The notes under the pieces were generated by a model. The model worked only from the letters and a program-made list of their open reading frames with translations, was not told the DNA's origin and did not search any database. The position numbers and the translations under genes are program-made. Shown piece after piece: positions 53,601 through 64,000 of a stretch of 64,000 nucleotides of DNA. Each line of letters begins with the position of its first letter. The stretch's first letter is position 1. The stretch comes from Meconema thalassinum (lineage: Eukaryota; Arthropoda; Insecta; Orthoptera; Tettigoniidae): assembly GCA_946902985.2 (NCBI GenBank), contig OX336389.2, positions 172,928,704-172,992,703 on the forward strand, read 5' to 3'.

Positions 53601-55552
53601 ATGGTGTCAGGATGGACTGATATTTTCCTGCACATCAGTGATAATTGTACAGTTTAAATAATTAATTGAAACACATGCTGAGATGGACTAATGATTTTCT
53701 CAGACATCAAAAAATATTTTGAAAATAGTGAATTTACTTTTGGTTAGAGGCTGGAAATACTTTATTTGATGCGTTCTAAAATTTGTATGTAGATAAGCGA
53801 CCCAAGGGGGAGCGTAGGATGTCTTTATTTTTCAGGACTGGAATTTTAGATTTCTCCCTGGGGGATCATTGTATTCTAATAGGACCAGCAGACAGTTAAA
53901 TTAAACTGAGGTATTTTAAGAAATTGGTGTTATTCACAAATTATTTGCACTGCCTTCCATCCTTTATGGAGTGTGAATTTCGATATCCTGTAACGTGTTT
54001 TTCGAGGGGATTTTATGCCACTGACATAAGTCAGTAGGAAGCCATTCTATATTTATTTACGCGGCAAATTGTTCAGCCAAGAGAAGTTTTCATGTAATTA
54101 TTATTAAGGCATTTCTTTGGAGCATTTTTTTTATAAAATTATAAGTAATCAGATAGGTTTTCTATGTTATAGAAAACACTATCAAGCAAATTATTACGAA
54201 CAACATTATCGTAAGAAAATTATATGATTACGGAATTTTACGGAGTTTTGTCAGTTAGGGTATTTTGAGAGAGGTGATTCACTGGGAATTCGGCTACAGG
54301 CTTAATCTTGTCGAGAAGCATGACGCAAGTTGGGTTGCTGCTTCAAGAAAAGGCGAAATGGTCTGGACCGGTAATCGACATCATCGCCGCGCCGAGTGTA
54401 ATGACCCGGAGGTGGGGAAGTAGCGCGTGGTGGCACAGTCAATCAGTGGAGACCGGGCGACTGGAAGGCGGCTCCGTAGAGGGGATGCGAGGAGTGCATA
54501 TATGGTTTGCGCGCCGTGGAGGCAAGGCGACTATATTTGTAAAACTTAACCAGTGTGGTCGTACGTGGGATTGGCTCCGATGTTCGGACCATAAAGTTAT
54601 CATAACTACAAGTATCTCATCTACTAACGAAGAAGATGACGACGTCCAGGAGGCTGTGGGAAGCTCTCTTCAACATCCAGTACGAGGGAAATGCTTCGGC
54701 AATTTCCAGTGGTAAGCGCGAATGACTCAGAACTACGTAATCTCTCGTCCTTTTTTTTTTCATTTTCAGTATTTCAGTAACTTCATAGCTTGGGAATAAG
54801 AGTAAAATCAGTAATTCATCCGACTCCGTTTTCACGTAATTTTCTAGCGGTAATATTCAAATCGCAACGCTCCAATTTAAATTCAGAATATATTATTATT
54901 ATTATTATTATTAATTTTTACCATACTTGTTTTATATAATAAATTCATTTCTTTTAACCATGCAATCTTTGCTTTCAGTAGGTAGTATTAGATATAGACC
55001 AATTCCTTCTCCTGAAACAATTGTTTGTTGGGTTAATGATCAAATCATACCACGATCTGAGTGAATAGATTCTTGAAGGTTTTCTACCAGAGCTAGGTGT
55101 TGTTAAATATAAATTTAGATTTCAACATAGCGTTGAGGTCTTGGCGCCCATTAAAACAACATATCTTAGGCAGAGTAAATATTTCAAAGTGCAAGGCAGG
55201 GCCAGTAGAAGCATTACATTTGTCACGCAAAAGTGAGGGCTAAAGAAACCGTTACACTTGTACGCTCAACGTGGAGCAAAGGAAAACCGTTACAATCCGT
55301 CCGGCTGATTTTGGATTAAAAATTTTGTTTTCCTATACTCAGTTTGACCCCGAGATTTTTTTCGAGTCTTAGGCTCGGCGGATGTTGAAATTCATGCTCG
55401 TGTGCACATGGGACTTCGGTCAAACGGTCACAGTATACATTTATACATTGAAGGCCCAGTCTGTTCCGTTCATTGCACGTTTGTGAACCATCAGATCACC
55501 CCGTACCCCGCAAGAAGTGACTCATGCTATGGGTCTTGGTTGGAAATTGCCA
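50641..55552. other. Unassigned AT-rich segment of 4.9 kb
   Basis: No recognisable coding domain. It holds small AAT and ATT repeats (near 52445, 52500 and 54895), a truncated SINE G head near 52822, and a GC-richer block at 54320-54560 with a 135-codon frame (54308-54715) that has no motif. The texture (long, low-coding, with a GC-rich promoter-like block) would fit a large LTR, but I could not pair ends or find a TSD. Confidence 0.4.
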
Positions 55553-55828
55553 ATGGAGAAAAAAAGTACACACTGCAAAGGCTCACTGGTGGGATTCGAT
55601 CCAGCGATCCCGTGCTTACGAAGCAATGCTCTTACCGTTGTACCACGCGCTCGTTGGCTTCTTGCTAGCGTACAACGCATATAAACGCCGCACTGCAATT
55701 GCAATAATTAATTTCTCGGAAACGGTTGAGAAGTGCACCTTACTACTTGCACCTGGTATATGCCTGGTCATGCCCTACACGTGTACTAAATATGGTTCGA
55801 ATCGGTGACTCATGCATCGTATCCTCCC
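55553..55828 (-). repeat. tRNA-like repeat J, copy 2
   Basis: Reverse complement of 50375-50640 at about 85-90 percent identity by eye, including both box motifs and the 'ggaggatacgatgcatg' end. Confidence 0.8.
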
Positions 55829-56581
55829 CTTGTGAGTTTTATTTGTAGTTTGTAAGTTACGACATAATCTCCTACACTATCTGTGCATGTGGATGCTTCC
55901 TTTTGAAATAAGCGATTAGAAGCTATATATTAATATAATTCGTGAACGAAACAAACTTAATACGGTACTTTACGCCTTGGTATGACATTTTCGTGGAATT
56001 ATTAGGTTTATGCCTATATGTTAAAGATGCGCTTGCATAAAACACTGTAAATACATTAGCTGAAAATAAGGGCGAATATTTTTAAATAGGCTACTACCAA
56101 AACACAGATTAATTTTCCAGAAAGTGTCTTTACATTGGCTTAGTATTAACCATTCAAGATAAGAGTGCCGCTGAACTTGGCTGCGCCAGCGTTTGTTGTT
56201 TATAACAGCAGGAGCCTTGCTGGACAATGATGGGAACACAGCGATGACGAAGTGCCATCTACACATAGTCAAGCAGCATTGCACGCGCTACTTGCGCTAG
56301 ACAGTAGTTATATTATGAAGAACAGAAAGAATAATAATAATGGTCGAATTAAGAATGGCGTGATTCTACTGGTTTGGCAACAGGGCAGTTAAGTGTAATA
56401 GGAACACTTGTCACCACGGAAAGGAGAACGATGGAGCTGAGCCACATCCTACCCGCGCGACTGTACTTATCAACCAAACATCCTGGCACAAGTAAAAAAA
56501 ATAGCTCCCACCTCGACGGTCAGCACTCGTATCTAGAAAGGCTAATAATAACATAATAGTGTGGGCAGTTGTTGCTTCACA

Positions 56582-56623
<42 letters not shown>

Positions 56624-59600
56624 CACACACATTTTACAGTTCTGAAAAAGAGTTTTGCACGTTTTGCATAATACGATTACACATGGGTGGTGGGACGATA
56701 CTGCAAACATGTTTACAGTAAGAACTGTACGTCAATGGTAGATCATCAGAATAACTGTACACCGTACTGAACTCGAATTCTAAACGATTCAGGATGGACA
56801 GGATGCTATTTAGGACGTTATGGTGTAATTTGGAGAAGATTGCGGTATTTTTGGAGGAATTACGATATTTATAAATTTTAATATGGGAGGAAGCTTCAGA
56901 TTGTGTTTGACAACAACAAAATGGCGAGAGAAGCCGCCCTTGGGCAATGCTGCGTAGTATTTTCGCTAGGCCGCCCATAGCAACTTGTAGAGTTCGAAGA
57001 GAAATGCGTTGATTGGCTAATCCAATTGCCAGAATCAGAAAGGGTAGGAGAAATGAGCGCGCTTGATGAGAAGCTTCGTCGATTTATAAACTGCCATTTA
57101 TTAAAGAAAAGAGAATCTGCACATTTAAAACTATTGAGAAAGGATCTAAATTAAAAGGATTTATGATAGTCACCCAGAGGTGGAATTTTGATAATCCTGT
57201 AAGAAGATATAAGTAATGATTGGTTTGCCGCTTTTTTCCTCATGACGCGCCATTCGATTGGTTTTGAGGTGCGTGGTGACGCGCTGCCGATCGAGGTCTT
57301 TTGTGCCGAGGTGACGAGAGAGACGGACCTGCGACAGAGGAGTTCCTGAAACTAGCGTGTGCGAGATAGGGGTCTCACGCGAACATAGTTTGTCGGCGAG
57401 GGAGGCAGTCCCGTCGGTCAGAAATTAACATGGGAAGTCCGGTGAAGATGTGGGAAACAGAATATCGTCGTAATATTAGTTCTCGTGTGAAACTAGTATT
57501 GAAAGTTTGACTAAACTAAAGAGAAACATCGTGCGCACATTACATGAATGTTTCAAGACGACATTCGAAAGAATAAGATAGTTTTCTTTGTTGAAAGCAC
57601 TTTCGTTAAAGAAGCACGTTTCGCTTGGTGCGTGTCAGCTATACAGGCGAGAAGGGAAGGCCCGTTATCTGCCTGTGCTAACATTTGTATGACAGCAGCT
57701 CTCATTAATAGCAAGTCTCTGTTTAGTGACAAGATTTTTATCGAAATGTTCGACATGCAAGCGTTAAGGGGAATAGTTAACATTGTGTTTAACGCAGTCG
57801 TGATCATGGACTAAGCCAAGTTATGCGCAGGGAACGTGATGTTACGCTGTTGGACTGGAATACCGGGTAACCGACATTAATCTTAAAATTATAAGATGTG
57901 GTGTAACGATTACAAGGCTACAATCCAACGTTACGAGATGGAACTTGATTACCGCGTCATGGCTAGATATTATCAGACCCGAAGCGAAGCAGTTCATCAT
58001 ACTTCGAGACTGAGGGATTCTTGCGGTATCGCAGATCGAGGCGAGCTCCGTGTTCGAAGCCAGCCAGGGAGATTGACGATCGGGGAGCGGGGTTCGAGTC
58101 GTGACAAGGCAGTCTTCCGAAGAAAGAGGATGAAGATTAGTGAGTGTGGAATTGCTGCTGTCGTCAGTAATTCCCTCCATACTTCTTCTACAAGATGTCA
58201 TCACAAGGTAGAAACAGATATCCTCGTTAGTAGCTGTTGGTTCTTTTGTAGTTAGTTGTAGAATAGAATATCAGAGAGCATGGCACCATTTCAACGCTAA
58301 ACTATTTTGTTGTGTGTGAAATAGTTTAAGCACAGAAATTATTTTTCAGCGTTGGACATTTAAATATTAATTTTCTTTTAGTGAGATTTTCGGATAGTAA
58401 CATTTGGATTTTTGACTTATAGGTTTTGAGATTTAAGCACATTTTATTAATAATTTCGTTTATCGAATTTCTTTCGATCCACGTATCTTTGGGAATATTA
58501 TTGTATATTATTGAATTTTATTGGGAATTTTATTGAATTTATTGAAGTTTATTGAACATTATTGGAACATTATTGGAATTTTATTGGATATTATTCAACA
58601 TTTTAGAAAATGGTATTACTTTACCCAAGCAACTTAGACTTTGAAAAGAATGTTTATTTGGAAATGAATTATTATTTGGACATTTCCAAGACTTTATAGT
58701 TATCTTCGAGTCTGACTTCGCTCAAGTAATTATTTAATCAAACATTTTGAAGAGGTGGAAGGATGAAACATTATTTGGACATTCCACTTTAGTCGGTTAT
58801 AACTAATAATAATTTATCTGTGGATAAATTATTTTATTTTATTTGAGAGATCTTATCTGCTCGGACAAATTAGCACATTTGGGTATTCTACGAAATTTTA
58901 CAACACTCTTGGAGATTGTTATTGACTTTAATTGCATTAACGCAATATTTTGGAAAGACCAGAGAGAAGTAACGAATGTTTATATTTATTAAATGTTAAC
59001 AACAATTATTTGAAATCTAGAGTAACTTATACTAGTAAACCATTACGTCATCACTGTTTATTAGAGTCGACTATTATGTATTTTCACAACATCTGAAAGA
59101 GCTATACGCTGTAATTATTATAAGTAAATATATTATGAAAGCAAGGCATTATATGCAATTTAAATAAGTTGTTATGGCAGAATACTGTATTAAGAGATTG
59201 AAGTGAAGAATTATAGCAGCTATATTGGTTTAATATCAAGCTGAGGAAAGTGTCATACGGAATTTACCTATGTAATTGAAAGAAGTTGTTGTTGTAAGTA
59301 TTCAGTGGATATTTGTTCAGTATATTAGTAAAGGGAAGGTCATTATACGCGTTGTGAGCGTTTAATTGGAAATTATAAGTAAATATATTACAGTAAAGAA
59401 TTGAGTAACACCTTAGTTGTCCAGTATTATTGTAAAACGACTCTCAGTTGAATTGATTAGTTCTATTGGCGGAAAATATTTGGGAAACGGATTGAAAGTG
59501 AAAATGTTGTTAATTATTATTAAGACATTATCAAGGATAATACATTAATTATATAAGCTTAACTTAACCGTTCGGCGATGTATGTATGCCCAATTATGAA

Positions 59601-60850
59601 ACGAAACATCTTTATTATGATGATAGCGATATGAAATTGTAACAGTGACACTTTATTTAAGAGCATAAAAATTTGGGATTGTCAGTAGTTGACCAGAGGA
59701 GGAAGGTTGGATGATTGAGAATCATCACGAATGATGTAAATAACATAAGACATTAATTGTTAACAATATTTAAATATAATACTATTAACAACTAGGAGAA
59801 TTTAACGATATAATAAAGTTATCTGAATAACTTTCTTAATAAACATCTGATCCTAAAACAATAATAATAATAATAAGGTTTATTATTTGGATTAACATGA
59901 TTGATAATTATTTCTAATAATTAATAAACATTTAAATAACGAACATTTTACAAACTTAATTAATAATTTGGAAATATTAATAGTCTTTAATTAAATTATT
60001 TAATAATAATTTCTACCATTAATCATTAAATAATTTTGGGAACCTTAGTTGACAATTAAACGAAAGTTTAATATACTTTAATGTTTTTTTAAACGTTTAA
60101 ACCATAAATTGGAGTGACGTTTAAAGAACGTGACGACGTTCTTTAAATACAGTAAGGTGGTTTACTATTGTGTAAAGGTGATCTTATGGAAGATCAGTAT
60201 AAAATTAATTTCTATTAATTTTACCAATGGATGACATTGGAATAGTAAGTAGAAATGTCATGGGAAGACATTGGATGTATTAAAACCGATCTTTGTTCAC
60301 ATATATTACTAGGGAACAAGAGTAAAATTTAAGAGCTGTTGTGCAAACAGCTGATTGATAATTTGTTTATTTAATTTTATTTAAGAAGTGGAGTACTTCT
60401 AACGTCCATGGGACGATGATTTAATTTCATAATCTTACTATAGGAATTTTCGCAGAATCATTTGCGGATTACATGTAATTGTTATGAGAATATTTGTTAA
60501 ATTAATTTTATTTATTATCACTTCGTTAATAAATTTATTTGTTAGTTTTGTAACTGCGTTTTGATGATTTATTTAAGTTATGAAGGAGGATTATGTTTTG
60601 GTGCATTTGAGGTTTTATAGAACCACTAATTTCGCCCACTTAACCGAGAATAGTTAGTATCTCGAGCTCTTCGTTTATTTAGTTGATATACCCATTATGC
60701 TTTACCACAACATGATCTTAGAAAGTGTGCACCCCCCATTTAGCTATTGTTAGTAGGATTTCCAGGTTTTTGAGCCGGGGACCTCGAGATTCTGCAATCC
60801 AGCTGATCTTCGGATTCGACAAGCAGCTCAAATGGTTTTAAACGGCTACA
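55829..60850 (+). repeat. Probable long 5' LTR of a second LTR retrotransposon (left limit unknown)
   Basis: The right end is placed at 60850 (GGCTACA, ending CA) because a tRNA-Lys-like primer site starts eight bases later and gag follows. A GC-rich block around 57230-57480 could be promoter or R sequence. From about 58300 on it is AT-rich. The left end (TG) is not resolved, since the 3' LTR lies outside the window. Open frames of 87-120 codons inside are unrecognised and not called. The first kilobase may be unrelated. Confidence 0.4.
56578..56629. repeat. Compound (CT)n(AT)n(AC)n microsatellite
   Basis: About 24 bases of CT, 16 of AT and 8 of AC in a row. Confidence 0.95.
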
Positions 60851-60857
60851 CATTAAA

Positions 60858-60884
60858 TGGCAGCCCAACGTTTAGGCTCGAACT
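60858..60884 (+). promoter_or_regulatory. Primer-binding site, tRNA-Lys type
   Basis: TGGCAGCCCAACGTTTAGGC followed by TCGAAC. It differs from the usual tRNA-Lys primer site by one inserted A and a small change before GGC. The TCGAAC continuation fits the T-loop of the tRNA. The same tRNA type fits the array at 24198 and 30445. Confidence 0.7.
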
Positions 60885-61306
60885 GTGGTTCGTAGCGACG
60901 TATTTCGTGATGTCAGGCACGATTAGGCTTGTTGAGGCTTAATTGGGCGTGATTGGGTGCAATTGTTTCAATTTTGGAAGATTAGATTGAAAGAAATCCT
61001 GTGTAAGGAAGAATAAGTCGAGAAACAGAAAGCTGACTTATAATCTAAATCTGATGGTTTGATAATCCGGTTGTTGACATTTCAGTCACAGTCATGTAAC
61101 GTAAATGATTAAAATTAATTAATAATAATAGAATTAGGACTTCATGGTTTAAGTGAATCATTAACAGAATTACTCTAGGGTTTAGCATAAGTCTGGTAAA
61201 CAATAAAATTCCCAAATATTAAGTTGAAAATGGTTGCTCTTTGGTGTTCTAGTTCTGCAGTGTATGTCATGTTCCCGTAGCAGTTGAAATATTTGTAATT
61301 GTTGCA
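60885..61306 (+). other. Untranslated leader of the plus-strand LTR element
   Basis: About 420 bases between the primer site and gag. No frames or motifs seen. A packaging signal would be expected here by analogy only. Confidence 0.5.
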
Positions 61307-63874
61307 ATGGCAATGAAGATTGAAGAGGTATATAAGATGTTTTCAGATGTCCAAAATAAGATGGACAATCTGACAAAAGATGTGGAAGGTGTTCGGACGT
61401 ACACCCAGAAAGGTTTTAAGAGTGCTAAAGAGGACGCTGAAAAGAAATTTAAGTCTGTTAGGGAAGAAGCAGAAAGAAATAGGGACACTTTTAAAGAATC
61501 TGTAATTGAAAGCGTTAGAACAGAGGTAGATGCTGTTAAAGAAAGTGTTAGGGACACTATAGTAGAAAACATTGCTGACACAGTAAAGGAAAGTGTTAAA
61601 GACAGTATTAAACAAGATCTAGGTGAATTACAAGAGTCTTTGGAGAAATTACAAAGCAGTGCTACTTCCGTTAGCAGCGATGTTAATAAATTGCAAGTTA
61701 GTTCTACACAAGTCACGAACACAGTCGACAAAATACAGGAAAATGTTGACAAGATACAAGGTAATGTTGACAAGATACAGGGAAATGTTAGAAAGGCCCA
61801 GGATGAGTCTACATTACTCAAAGAAAGAGTCATTAAAATTCAGAACAACACCGTCGATTTACAAACTAGACTAGGTAGTATAGAGTCTAACACAGAACAA
61901 GTTCAATCAAGATTAAGTATGATAGAGTCTAACACAGAACAAGTTCAATCAAGATTAGGTGGAATTGAGTCCAACATGCAACACAAGTTTAAAGAATTAG
62001 AAACAAGTAATGAGAATTTCCAGACTGAAATCAGAAAAGAATGGGAATCCAATAAACAAGCTGAGGGAAACACATCACAAACTAACATGAGGTTAACAGA
62101 ACTTAAAATAGTTGTTGACAGTTTGAAAACACAAGTACAGGATCACAGTAAATTGTTGAAAGATGGAATTGATGTAGATGTGGAAAATATTGTCAAAAAA
62201 AGTTTGGAAGCATTGAAAGATGATTGGAAGAAACTCAGTTCCGATCATGTTTCAAGCATCAAACGTGATATGGAAACCAAGATAGTTTCAACTGAAGCTA
62301 GATTAAATAAGGATGTTTCTGATGCAAGGGAGGATTTAATTAAAAGAATCAATCTTGTACAGAAAACTCAAAGTGATGATATGTCAGGAGTAAGAGCAGA
62401 TCTCGATAGAGAAATGAATGAAACTAAGTCTTTAGGAGATAAAGTGAATCGAATGGATAATGACTTGACGGAAGATAGGGAAAGGAGGTTAATTGAGCTT
62501 GAGGAAATTAAAAGGGGTATTCAAAATATTAACTTAGGCGATGCATTAACGGCAGAAGCTATTAAGATTTCATTAAAGGACGAACTTAGGAAGGAGATTC
62601 AGGAATGCATAGGAAATCAGGTCGAGACCGAAAACGAAGTAAAGGAAACAGATCAAGCTAGGATGACACGATTAGAAGATGAAATTAGAGATGTTAGAGC
62701 GAAACAAACTCCGATAGGACTTTCGATGCAACAAGATATAGATATAGGAGAGAATGATTTCGGGATAGGAAGTCTAAGACAGGTACACCCTTCGAACAGA
62801 GCATCTTATGTCACTATCATTAGAAATTTTGAAGAAAAAACACGAAAATGTAATGACAAAGATGGTCTTACGCCAATTGAGTTCGTTAAGCATCTCCGTG
62901 ATTATTTTTATGAAAATCATATATCTCAAGATAGAGAAATGCGTATCGTGGAACGCTATCTCGAAGGATCACCTTTGGAGTGGTATCGTGCATTCAGGTA
63001 TACGTTCGGAGACTTTGAGGAATTTGCCGAAGCTCTAGTCAAAAGATATTGGAGTGTGGAAGGACAGCAAGATTTGAGAGCGGAGGTTTATTCTAAGAAA
63101 TACTTAGGTACTCTCCCAACTAAGTACGCTGATTTCTTTAATATGCAATTAGCGAAACTACGTTACCTTCAACCCCCTTTGACACAAACAGAATTGATAG
63201 AAGCTATTTCTAGGCAGCTTCCGGTTGATGCCAGACGTAATTTAATATCGTCTGGAGTCAATGATCTTGCCAAGATGGATGAACTACTTCGTAGACTTGA
63301 CTACACAAGCTCCATGCCTAATGTAATTCCTAGAAACAGGCAGGATAGTAGAGAGGTGAATACGATAGTCATTGATCAGACCCAACAAACGGAAGAAGTA
63401 ACGAATCAAGTTCAAACTAAATCAGGTCCTGATAGGAACAATTACTTTAGAGACAGACGGTATGAACCAAGGTACCGCCGATTCAGAGAAGGTAGACCTT
63501 ACCAGCAAGAGGAGCGTAGAAATGGAGAAAATAACAGAAGGACAGGTTATTTCCGCAATAACAATAACTATAATAACAACAATTATAGGAACTACAACTC
63601 CAACCAACGAAATGATCAGAATAATCGAAACAATAGAGGTTATAGCCGCTATAAAAACTAAAACGATGATGTATTTTCTAGACAGCAGTATAATGAGAGG
63701 TATCGTGAAGGTCAGGAGTACATTAGAAACGCTAACCAGGGGAATACAACTCGAGATTCCAGAAATAACAACAGGAGTGAAGTTGACCCTAAACCAGGCA
63801 CTAGTCAACAAGGAAGAGCTGAAGAAACAGCCCCTGAACAAACAAAAAAAACTCCAATCACGAAGCGCAATTAA
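61307..63874 (+). CDS. Gag with long coiled-coil N-terminus; one internal stop
   Basis: The ATG at 61307 opens 784 codons. Residues about 1-330 are a coiled coil with heptads and short internal repeats ('VDKIQGN' twice after a variant, and 'IESNTEQVQSRL' twice). About 330-490 is helical linker. About 500-665 is a Retrotrans_gag-type capsid ('MRIVERYLEGSPLEWYRAFR', 'LRAEVYSKKYLGTLPTKYAD'). About 705-784 is an Arg/Asn/Tyr-rich tail without a zinc knuckle. The frame then meets TAA at 63659-63661 but continues in the same phase to a second TAA at 63872-63874, with sequence like the Gag C-terminus of the array ('DPKPGTSQQG'). So the first stop looks like a nonsense mutation, or a read-through site. 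The capsid is clearly the closest relative of the array's Gag in this window. Confidence 0.85.
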
Positions 63875-64000
63875 ATGAAGGTCACTTGTCATATCACAAT
63901 GTCACGATTAATGAGATTTACCAGGTCACTGACGAAGACTTACTCTTTGAGGAAGAAATTATAAGAGAGGAAAGGAAAACAGAATTACCCATTATTAATA
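63847..64000 (+). CDS. Start of Pol (protease N-terminal region), cut by window end
   Basis: The frame -1 to gag opens in the gag C-terminus and encodes 'HNVTINEIYQVTDEDLL', homologous to the region just before the protease in the array ('TINEIYEVTDEDLL'). The window ends before the DTGA active site. A run of eight A (63844-63851) lies in the overlap and includes an A_AAA_AAA heptamer in the correct phase for -1 frameshifting. Whether the rest of Pol is intact cannot be seen. Confidence 0.75.

Noticed and set aside
54308..54715. Open frame of 135 codons in a GC-richer block
   Set aside because: No motif, no homologue in the window and no supporting context. It may be chance openness in GC-rich DNA.
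50641..55552. Solo LTR of the plus-strand element family
   Set aside because: I could not match its ends to 60850 or find a TSD, so it stays unassigned.
57548..58255. Open frames of 84-120 codons on both strands upstream of the plus-strand gag
   Set aside because: Frames on both strands overlap in antiparallel and lack known motifs. The region is probably LTR.

Overview
The window looks like a stretch of a large, AT-rich, transposon-saturated arthropod (most likely insect) genome. The evidence is eukaryotic: tRNA-derived SINEs, LINE 3' tails, hAT, Tc1/mariner, pogo and MULE DNA transposons, Ty3/Gypsy-type LTR elements and a fragment of a hypothetical-protein family I associate with arthropods. 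I found no intact single-copy host gene. An early-branching (polyneopteran) insect is my guess from the SINE-rich composition, with low confidence.

Layout. 0.3-6.7 kb: diverged tandem repeats, a CA microsatellite, several SINEs and the 3' end of a LINE. 6.8-9.3 kb: a 2501-bp hAT element with perfect 8-bp target-site duplications (TSDs), inserted into a SINE and carrying a broken transposase. 11.1-12.8 kb: a Tc1-like DD34E element whose 5' inverted repeat was itself hit by a LINE tail. 15.2-36.4 kb: a nest of insertions. A relic of the arthropod hypothetical-protein family (two exon-like halves) was split by hAT element A (16027-36035). That contains a 616-bp MITE, hAT element B (17406-32915), a mariner foldback and a pogo-like element with a PHD finger. 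hAT B in turn contains a tandem LTR-retrotransposon array on the minus strand: LTR-internal-LTR-internal-LTR, period 6247 bp, bounded by a single GTAC duplication.

The array's internal unit encodes a coiled-coil Gag N-terminus, a Gag core and an aspartic protease. It then jumps by deletion from the start of reverse transcriptase to the GPY/F tail of integrase, so it is non-autonomous. The middle LTR carries right-LTR bases at its left end and left-LTR bases at its right end, which is the signature of unequal recombination between the two LTRs of one insertion.

36.9-50.1 kb: SINEs of at least six families, two copies of a FLYWCH/MULE-type relic, a LINE reverse-transcriptase C-terminus, local tandem duplications, and hAT element C (44924-48477, perfect 8-bp TSD), which holds a dead Tc1-like transposase and a foldback. 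50.4-55.8 kb: two inverted copies of a tRNA-like repeat around about 4.9 kb of unassigned AT-rich DNA. 55.8-64.0 kb: the 5' part of a second, related LTR retrotransposon on the plus strand (probable long LTR, tRNA-Lys-like primer site, fused Gag of 784 codons plus a continuation past one stop, start of Pol), which runs off the window.

All boundaries were read by eye. Dispersed-repeat edges are good to roughly 10-30 bases. TSD-supported edges are base-exact.
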